Source of the DNA: an uncultured Eubacterium sp.
Lineage (GTDB): Bacteria > Bacillota > Clostridia > Lachnospirales > Lachnospiraceae
Direction: 5' to 3'
NCBI GenBank assembly: GCA_910586045.1
Contig: CAJUIH010000002.1
Span: forward strand, 17,591-81,590
Length of the DNA: 64,000 nt
Below are positions 57,914-64,000 of the stretch, piece after piece; position 1 is the stretch's first letter; every line of letters begins with the position of its first letter. Below the pieces are notes generated by a model. It saw only the letters and a program-made list of their open reading frames with translations, did not search any database and was not told the DNA's origin. The position numbers and the translations under genes were made by a program.

Positions 57914-60036
57914 TTCTTACGTCCTTTCTGTCCTGTCATGTTTAGGGTCGCTTTCTTAATGTTTCTCTCTTTTCTGGTGGTCTGTCGGTTCAGTTCCACA
58001 CCATTAAGCCTTGTCCCGTGTTTCTGTGGTATAGGTTCATCAGATTTTGAAGCAAGCGGACGCTCCTTGACAGGCTGTGCTTTCGTCGGCTCGGTATGTA
58101 CCTTATCCGTGGTGACAGGACGCTTGATTTCCTGCACTTTTCCTGTGTCTGTCTTAGAAGTGGTGACAGGTCTATCATGGGGACGGGTAGCTCCTGTTGT
58201 CGCTGATCCGTCCGTCGTTCTGCCAGCCTGTTTTGCTTCCTGTGCCTTTTGAAGCTCCATACGCTTGTCAGCGATATTCTGTCTGTGCTGTTGGAGTTTG
58301 TCGGCACGCTGGCTCTGTCTGGTTTCCTGTCCCTGCACAATGCCACGCTTGAAGTCGGACACATTTTCCTTTGCCTTTTCCTTTGCGGAGTGCAGGGCAT
58401 AGGCGGTCTGGGTCGGCATATCCTTGATATTCTCCTTGACAGCCGTTGCCTTGTCCTTGACCTTGTTTTTCGTATCAAGCACCGCACCCACGGCTGAACC
58501 CGCTCGGCTTCCAAAAGAAGTATTGTCACGCTTGCGGGTCGTGCTGGCATGGGATTGTTTGTTTCCAGCAGAAGAAAGAACCGCTCCCGCCATAGCTCCC
58601 GTTCCAGCACCGACCATACTTCCTTTTCCGACAGCCCTTGCGATACGGTGTTCCATACGCCTAGCCCTGTGTCGCATAAACAGATACGGACGGCGGAATA
58701 TCCTGCGTCCCATGCTCTGGCTGTCCCCAGCATTTAAGCTGAACATACTCATAAGGTCGCCCAGCTTCATGTAGATACCCGCAAAGCAGACTATCTGTAA
58801 GAACGCAATCATAAAGAACGGGTAATCGGTAGAGATGTTGTAGAACATACTGGAAATACTGAAAGCCACCGTGACAATAAGGGTAATGCCCGCCCTTGTC
58901 ATAATCGTATTGAATACTCGCACGATTGCCTGTTTTGCCATGTTCTCATAGCTGGGTATCATAGAGAGTAGAAAGCTAATCGGCAGGAACATAGCGAAGA
59001 TGATAAATAGTATCTGGGAAAATATCATCATGCCTGTAAGCAGGAAAACGAATATCGTTATCCCCAGATTGAAGATGAGCAGGAAGAACACCATTCCCAG
59101 ACGGTTGATGACCTGCGGTATCGTCAGATTGTCGTTGTCGTTATCCTCGATTTCCGTTTTCACTACGTCCTCACGGGTCGCTCCGTCGTCGGCTGACGGA
59201 CTGGCAGATACCAGAGCTTCCACACGGTCAGCCCCGATTTCCTCTATATCGCTGTTGCCAAACTGCAAAAGTAGCCACGGCTGTTGTACCTGTATGGAAA
59301 ACAGGCTGTCCCTTATCAAGTACACGCTGTCTTTTCCCGCACTGTCGCTGTCGGGGAGCATTATCTTTGTCCCCAAATCCAGTGAAGCGGTACTAATGTC
59401 ACTGGAAAAATCGTTTATCTTCTTGATATAGTCGGGAGCGTAGGCGATAAAGGAAGCGGACAGCACGAACACCACTATGAAGTTGATAACGGCGTGAAGT
59501 GCCTTGCTGGTTTCTCGCTTGATAAGTCCCGTGTAGGCAACATAGATACCCACGATAAGGATAATGAGAAGCAGGAAGCCTACATAAAAGCCAGTGCTTC
59601 CGAAGCCGTTTTCCGTCACGCCCGCTAGGGTCTGTATGCTCTTGCCGATACTGTCTGCCATGTCGTTGATGAAGTCCAGCTTATACGCCTGCTGGACGAC
59701 GTACCCCGTGGCGTTGGATAGATACAGACTGATAGTCCAGATAAAATTGGTGATACAGTAAAGCCCGTATTGTACGGACTTTCCGATACCGTCCAGCCAG
59801 TTCCACGGAAGCCAGCCCCAGCTATTGTCCACATAGAAGTCAAGCTGGTAGTTTTCCAGCGGGTACTGTGAATACAGGTTGTCCGCATTGACGGTATCAT
59901 CTACAAGCCCCGTGGCATGAGCCACCGTCCCGAACAGGGAGAGGAACACAACAGAGGTAAAAATGACTATCAGAGCAATCTTGAAAAAACGAAAGATCTT
60001 CTTTTTTGTCAAAAGCCCCTTTATCCTATCTTTCAT
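57910..60036 (-). CDS. Membrane transfer protein, Tn916 orf15-like (TcpH / VirB6-like)
   Basis: 708 residues from the ATG at 60036, which shares one base with the orf16-like stop. Signal or first membrane segment (ALIVIFTSVVFLSLFGTVAHA), about six to eight membrane segments up to residue 450 and a long basic, Gln/Lys/Thr-rich C-terminal tail that is probably cytoplasmic. Likely central membrane part of the mating channel. Confidence 0.88.
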   Translation of the reverse strand: MKDRIKGLLTKKKIFRFFKIALIVIFTSVVFLSLFGTVAHATGLVDDTVNADNLYSQYPLENYQLDFYVDNSWGWLPWNWLDGIGKSVQYGLYCITNFIWTISLYLSNATGYVVQQAYKLDFINDMADSIGKSIQTLAGVTENGFGSTGFYVGFLLLIILIVGIYVAYTGLIKRETSKALHAVINFIVVFVLSASFIAYAPDYIKKINDFSSDISTASLDLGTKIMLPDSDSAGKDSVYLIRDSLFSIQVQQPWLLLQFGNSDIEEIGADRVEALVSASPSADDGATREDVVKTEIEDNDNDNLTIPQVINRLGMVFFLLIFNLGITIFVFLLTGMMIFSQILFIIFAMFLPISFLLSMIPSYENMAKQAIVRVFNTIMTRAGITLIVTVAFSISSMFYNISTDYPFFMIAFLQIVCFAGIYMKLGDLMSMFSLNAGDSQSMGRRIFRRPYLFMRHRARRMEHRIARAVGKGSMVGAGTGAMAGAVLSSAGNKQSHASTTRKRDNTSFGSRAGSAVGAVLDTKNKVKDKATAVKENIKDMPTQTAYALHSAKEKAKENVSDFKRGIVQGQETRQSQRADKLQQHRQNIADKRMELQKAQEAKQAGRTTDGSATTGATRPHDRPVTTSKTDTGKVQEIKRPVTTDKVHTEPTKAQPVKERPLASKSDEPIPQKHGTRLNGVELNRQTTRKERNIKKATLNMTGQKGRKK

Positions 60037-62483
60037 CACTCCACCACGCTTTTTATGGGCGGTCTGGTATCAAAGGCGTGCAGTAATTCCTCAAAGACTG
60101 GGTGTATCTGCACCACACCCACACGCCCGTACAAGTCTTGAAGCAGGCATTGTCCGTTCTCCAAGTCACGAAGTCTTTTCTGGTTGTTCTCGTCATCCTT
60201 GTCGATACCGAAAAATTCAAGGGTCTGCTTTATCTCGTTGATGTCGGTACTTCTAAAGGCAAACTTCAAGCCGATATTGTTTTTCAAGCTCTCCTTTGAC
60301 ACGTCGCCAGAGGATTGCGTAACAAAGTACACGCCCGCCTGCATAGCACGTCCCGCACGCACCAGCTTGTTTGAGAGGGTTTCGCCCTGTGCCACGTTGA
60401 GGAACGCCCACGCTTCATCTAAATCCACGATTTTAAAAATGCTTCTGTCGCTGTGGATAAAGTCAAGGGCAAAGGTGGAAATAACAATCAACATAGCCAC
60501 GGACAGCAGTTCAATGGTCGTGTATTCCTCAAAGGTCGTGTCCTTGTCGGGAAGTACCAAATCTGCCACCTGTATGATATTGAGCTGGTTGTCCAAGCTG
60601 ATAGCGTTCTTAACCGTTCCGTCCGAGAACAGCAGATGTGCAAAATCATAGTCCGTAAAGCTGTCGATATGGTCGACAATGCCTAGGGCTATCGCCGTGT
60701 CCTCTCTGCGTAACTCGTCTATCACATGAAGCAAGCCTCGCTGATCGCTCTGGGTCACGGCTCGCACCGCTTTTCTAAGGACAGGGAACTTCTCGCCGTC
60801 CCTAGAGGAAATCCCCGTAAGGAATGTGAGAATGTCTATCGCCAGACTTTCAGCGTCCTTTACATTTTTCATAATCACGAACGGGTCAAGAAGCCCAGCG
60901 TTTTCCTTATCGCTGGTAAGATTGACGATATTGATTTCATGGGCTATCTCTGGAAGCGTTTCTTTCCAGTTGCCACGCTCACTCTTAGGGTCGAGAATGA
61001 CCGCCTGTCCGCCAAAGAGGACGGAATAATAGACAATCAGATTGTTGCAGAACGACTTTCCACCTCCCAGCGAACCGACAAAAGCGGAAGCCAGAGCGTT
61101 TGTGACCGTACCTTTCACGCCTTGACTGGCAAGAGAGGGCTGTAAATAGACGTTTCTTCCTGTGTCCACAGAATAGCCAATATAGATACCTGTATTCTCG
61201 CCAAGCTGTTGTGTCGCCCCGAAGCCAAGCCCCGCCAGAAAGTCGGATTTCACATACTGCACATAGTCATTGATATAACGCTTGCTGGCGGGGAGAAATT
61301 CAGAGTGAAGCCCCAGCATATCCCCAGCAGGTCGGACTAATTTTACATTGAGGTCGTCGTAAAAATCCTTGACCTCATCACAGCGTCGTTTCAGCTCGTC
61401 AAGGCCGGGAGCGGACACACGGATAACGTAAGAGAGTTTATACATGCTTTCCTTGCTCTGGTCGAGGTCGGTTTCCAGCTCGTCCACGCTGTCTAATGCG
61501 TCCACCACGTTTGAGCTGGTTTCGCTTCCAGACTGATAGGCGTGATTATCCAAGTCTTTCAGCTCTTTCTTCTTGTTGCGGACAGTCGATAAGGCTTTTC
61601 TGTTGCCGACGATTTCCACGTTCATGCTTGTATCAACAGGAAACGTGAACTGCTGTTGCTGGAAGTAGAATATCTCACTGGACGGAAAATCCAGTTCGCC
61701 CACAATCGCATTGACGGTAAAGTAGGACACGAAGCTCTCGCTGTCCTCATGTTCCAGCCTTATGTATCGCTGGCTTTCCTCTATCAGACAGCGGGTCGGA
61801 CGGATAAGGTCGTACTGCTTGATGAGCGTTGCCTTTTTCAGCTTCTTCTTTGGAAGCGAATATTCGTAGTCCTCATACGCCACGCCGTCCCTGCCGTAGA
61901 TATGCTCGATAAGATAACCGAAGTCGTTCTTGTCCAAGCGTCGGAACTTGAAACGGCGGGAGATTTTATTTTCCAGCAGTTTTTCCATTTTCATGTAGCG
62001 GTTGATTTCATCATCTGGCATGGAGATAAAGTCGTTCATCAGCGTATGGTTGACCTCATTCAAGAACTCTTTGAACGTCATAAACGCCGATTTTTTCATG
62101 CTTTCAAGACTGACTTTTTCCTCTGTCACAATGAGCTTGAAGCCGATAAAAAAGCGGTAGTCCACTTGATTGTCCCCAATCATGCTTACTAACGCTTCTG
62201 TCTGTTCATCAATCTTCTGTATCGCCACATCACGAAGTCGCCCCGTCACCAGCTTTTTTGACTGCTTTTGTATGCTTCTTACGGAGCTTTCCGTCGCTAT
62301 CTGCAAGGCGTGTATCTTCCCCTCACGGGACTGTGCGATAAGCTGACGGAAGCTGTCATGGACGATAAATTTCTGTTCCGCTGACAGAAAAGAATAGTTA
62401 TACGGTATCAGCTCATAGTAGGCGAATACCTCATTGTCCTTGTTCCAGACAAGGTTGTTGTCGATATATTTAATCGGGAACAT
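60036..62483 (-). CDS. VirB4-type conjugation ATPase, Tn916 orf16-like (TcpF)
   Basis: 815 residues. Walker A GSLGGGKSFCNN near 470, Walker B KIVDLDEAWAF and the family stretch YFVTQSSGDVSKESLKNN. Powers the type IV secretion channel of the element. Overlaps the orf17-like gene by 14 bp and the orf15-like gene by 1 bp. Confidence 0.94.
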   Translation of the reverse strand: MFPIKYIDNNLVWNKDNEVFAYYELIPYNYSFLSAEQKFIVHDSFRQLIAQSREGKIHALQIATESSVRSIQKQSKKLVTGRLRDVAIQKIDEQTEALVSMIGDNQVDYRFFIGFKLIVTEEKVSLESMKKSAFMTFKEFLNEVNHTLMNDFISMPDDEINRYMKMEKLLENKISRRFKFRRLDKNDFGYLIEHIYGRDGVAYEDYEYSLPKKKLKKATLIKQYDLIRPTRCLIEESQRYIRLEHEDSESFVSYFTVNAIVGELDFPSSEIFYFQQQQFTFPVDTSMNVEIVGNRKALSTVRNKKKELKDLDNHAYQSGSETSSNVVDALDSVDELETDLDQSKESMYKLSYVIRVSAPGLDELKRRCDEVKDFYDDLNVKLVRPAGDMLGLHSEFLPASKRYINDYVQYVKSDFLAGLGFGATQQLGENTGIYIGYSVDTGRNVYLQPSLASQGVKGTVTNALASAFVGSLGGGKSFCNNLIVYYSVLFGGQAVILDPKSERGNWKETLPEIAHEINIVNLTSDKENAGLLDPFVIMKNVKDAESLAIDILTFLTGISSRDGEKFPVLRKAVRAVTQSDQRGLLHVIDELRREDTAIALGIVDHIDSFTDYDFAHLLFSDGTVKNAISLDNQLNIIQVADLVLPDKDTTFEEYTTIELLSVAMLIVISTFALDFIHSDRSIFKIVDLDEAWAFLNVAQGETLSNKLVRAGRAMQAGVYFVTQSSGDVSKESLKNNIGLKFAFRSTDINEIKQTLEFFGIDKDDENNQKRLRDLENGQCLLQDLYGRVGVVQIHPVFEELLHAFDTRPPIKSVVE

Positions 62484-62859
62484 ACATCACACTCCTAACC
62501 GCCGTGACGGGTTCGCTGAACACTTCCTTTTCCAGCTTCACGGCTTTTCCTGCATAAGTAGTCTTAGGTCGCAGGGCAAATGTAATCTGCGATTTCAAGA
62601 AGCTGTAAGGCTTCTTGCCGTCAAAGGTCTTTTGGCTCATAAACCATGTGAGGGCAACAGGAATACCGAAGTATTTCAGAAATGCCCCCTCGATAAACGA
62701 TAACGGCGGTAAGTCCCCTAAGAGAATGACAGCAAACTCCGTAATGACAAACCACGTTATCTGGGTAAAGGTAACAGGAAACGGGAGAGTAAAGTCATTG
62801 ATTGCATACAAGACTTTCTCCACGTTCCAGATACCTGTGTAGCTCTTAATCTTCTTCAA
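62470..62859 (-). CDS. Membrane transfer protein, Tn916 orf17-like (TcpE family)
   Basis: 129 residues, TTG start with aaaggagctg upstream. Two membrane segments around 28-70 (ITWFVITEFAVILLGDLP, YFGIPVALTWFMS). The TcpE family is a small part of the conjugation channel, found beside the VirB4 ATPase. Confidence 0.88.
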   Translation of the reverse strand: MKKIKSYTGIWNVEKVLYAINDFTLPFPVTFTQITWFVITEFAVILLGDLPPLSFIEGAFLKYFGIPVALTWFMSQKTFDGKKPYSFLKSQITFALRPKTTYAGKAVKLEKEVFSEPVTAVRSVMYVPD

Positions 62860-62966
62860 TTCGTTTCAGCTCCTTTCGTTGTAATGGAAAAGGACAGCCA
62901 TTTTCAGACTGTCCTTGATAGAAAAAGCTGTCAGTAGCGACCTTGCCTGTCGCTGATCTGCCAGCT

Positions 62967-63470
62967 CTAATATGGTATCTCGCATATCCCACGGCTTGTT
63001 TCAATGAACGTCCCCTCTATGGATAATTCCCTGCCGTATGCTTCATAGTTGATATAGTTTTGTAAAAGTGGCGGTATCTCCCCCAGCACTTGTAACTCGT
63101 CAATGAAGTAATAGGCAACGTCGGTCATATCCTCGCAATTAGGATAATAATAAATCTCGTCCTTATGCTCGTAGACTTCTTCCAGACTTCCATAGTAGGA
63201 AACAAACTCGTCCAGAGCGTCCGTGATATAGTCGGGAAGCTCACAAATCATGTCGTACATCTCATTGAGTTCTTCAATGGAGATATACTCCCCGATTTCA
63301 ATAGGGAAGTTGTCGGTATCATGGACAGCGTATTCCTCATAATAGCTGTTCAGCCCGATACGCTCCGAAACATCTTCCTCGTCGATAGGGAAAGAGAACC
63401 AGTCCCCGACAAGTTCGCCCTCATTGTACTTGCCAAGATTAGCGATATACACCCTCATGTCGTCCACCAC
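62967..63470 (-). CDS. ardA: Antirestriction protein ArdA, downstream copy
   Basis: 167 residues, GTG start with aagaggtg. Highly acidic DNA-mimic: MRVYIANLGKYNEGELVGDW, then FSFPIDEEDV. Inhibits type I restriction enzymes during entry into a new host. It is divergent from the second ArdA 18 bp upstream; the order suggests an old duplication or separate origins. Confidence 0.92.
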   Translation of the reverse strand: MVDDMRVYIANLGKYNEGELVGDWFSFPIDEEDVSERIGLNSYYEEYAVHDTDNFPIEIGEYISIEELNEMYDMICELPDYITDALDEFVSYYGSLEEVYEHKDEIYYYPNCEDMTDVAYYFIDELQVLGEIPPLLQNYINYEAYGRELSIEGTFIETSRGICEIPY

Positions 63471-63487
63471 AGGCTTACACCTCTTTT

Positions 63488-63985
63488 CTATGGAAGTTCA
63501 TAGATACCGTGGTCGGTTTCCACAAAGCGTCCGTTGTCGTCAAGATACTGCCCGTAGGCTTCATAATCGAAATAGCGGGTGACACTCTCACTAAGGGAAG
63601 TAAAGTCTGGGTCGTTATTCAGAATATGGCGGGCAACGTCCGTCATGTTCTTACACCACGAATAATGAATGATGTCGTTTCTGTATCGGTGCAATTCGTC
63701 AAGGTCGGTGAAATAACACATCAGCTCCGCATAGTCCTCTTTCAAGTCAGAGGGTAAATTTTCATAGGTATGGTACAGGTCGTCGAGCATTTCAATGGTG
63801 GTATCTTCCTGCACTTCATCAGCAAAGGGAAGCTCCTTTCCCGTGATAGAATAATAGTCTGTATCTATATCAATCCCCAGCAGTTCTTCCACCTGTTCTA
63901 TGTCGATAGGCAGGGTGAACCAAAAGGCTCTGATTTCTCCGTCTGTCGGTTCTCTTGCTTCAATCTGCACACGCATTTCTTCCAT
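63488..63985 (-). CDS. ardA: Antirestriction protein ArdA, upstream copy
   Basis: 165 residues. MRVQIEAREPTDGEIRAFW and FTLPIDIEQVEELLG match the ArdA fold opening, and YFDYEAYGQYLDDNGRF matches its C-terminal domain, also seen in the neighbouring copy (YEAYGRELS). Same DNA-mimic role. The start codon ATG at 63985 lies 15 bp from the window end, so its promoter is not visible. Confidence 0.92.
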   Translation of the reverse strand: MEEMRVQIEAREPTDGEIRAFWFTLPIDIEQVEELLGIDIDTDYYSITGKELPFADEVQEDTTIEMLDDLYHTYENLPSDLKEDYAELMCYFTDLDELHRYRNDIIHYSWCKNMTDVARHILNNDPDFTSLSESVTRYFDYEAYGQYLDDNGRFVETDHGIYELP

Positions 63986-64000
63986 ATTTCATCACGTCCT

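Larger units (their letters stand above)
46100..64000. mobile_element. Tn916-family integrative conjugative element, integrase end; continues past the window
   Basis: Gene order from this end: int, xis, orf8-like, orf7-like sigma factor, two small genes, orf9-like repressor, cargo, orf13, orf14, orf15, orf16, orf17, ardA, ardA. This is the Tn916 plan with tet(M) replaced by a two-component/ABC module. Left boundary estimated from the truncated chromosomal gene. Repeats of GCTGG.AAATG / CATTTACCAGC type at 46127-46220 may be integrase arm sites. The transfer-start genes (orf19-24) and oriT are not in the window. Confidence 0.92.

Noticed and set aside
57990..58733. 247-codon minus-strand frame inside the orf15-like gene
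   Set aside because: Overlaps the basic tail of the orf15-like protein in another frame with no family match; the Arg/Ser-rich composition is that of a shadow.
46100..64000. Tetracycline resistance gene tet(M) expected in a Tn916-type element
   Set aside because: No ribosomal-protection GTPase is encoded; the position is taken by the two-component/ABC module.

Overview
This looks like a chromosome segment of a low-to-mid-GC Firmicute, most likely class Clostridia and perhaps family Lachnospiraceae. The grounds are a crotonase of the butyrate type, the tig-clpP-clpX-lon-engB gene order, MecA, DegV, SseB and DUF5721-like proteins, purine-rich ribosome binding sites and a Tn916-type conjugative element. 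The family-level placement is inference from gene content. The backbone is close to 50% GC by eye. The pfpI-like gene at 13.8 kb and the ABC transporter/two-component cargo at 50-56 kb are visibly AT-rich.

Layout. 1-0.5 kb: 3' part missing of a secreted, lysozyme-like protein. 0.85-1.65 kb: crotonase. 1.9-11.5 kb (minus strand): tig, clpP, clpX, lon, engB, a zinc/manganese ABC uptake system (znuA-C-B) and mecA, a protein quality-control block. 11.6-14.7 kb: repeats, a dead insertion sequence with an 8-bp target duplication and an AT-rich DJ-1/PfpI gene. 14.8-24.5 kb (minus): DUF815 ATPase, MgtE, MoeB/ThiF-like E1 enzyme, thioredoxin reductase-like protein, LarE, LacZ, plus DegV. 24.5-25.8 kb: a gene-free mosaic of small repeats. 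25.8-35 kb: transglutaminase-like lipoprotein, DUF5721, cold-shock protein, RsmF-like methyltransferase, HD hydrolase, SseB, flavin reductase and a CtpE-like P-type ATPase. 35.2-42.1 kb (minus): MATE exporter, small ORF, and a peptide/metal ABC uptake operon with a fused double ATPase. 42.6-46.1 kb: ECF sigma/anti-sigma pair, a frameshifted lipoprotein and an ABC permease gene cut off by an integrative element.

46.1 kb to the window end is a Tn916-family integrative conjugative element seen from its integrase end: int, xis, orf8/orf7-like regulators, an orf9-like repressor, a cargo of response regulator + histidine kinase + ABC ATPase + FtsX-type permease where Tn916 carries tet(M), then orf13-orf17-like conjugation genes and two tandem ardA genes. 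The far end lies outside the window.

The most unusual content is non-coding. Five intergenic elements of 225-245 bp (E1-E5) are each a near-perfect long hairpin with a shared architecture. In three of them the two inner hairpins differ in sequence but keep pairing (covariation) around constant loops and linkers; the other two form a second subtype. A separate 96-bp repeat occurs three times, with terminal inverted repeats and an interleaved a-b-a'-b' set of inverted repeats that could form a pseudoknot. Neither family matches an RNA or repeat class that I recognise.
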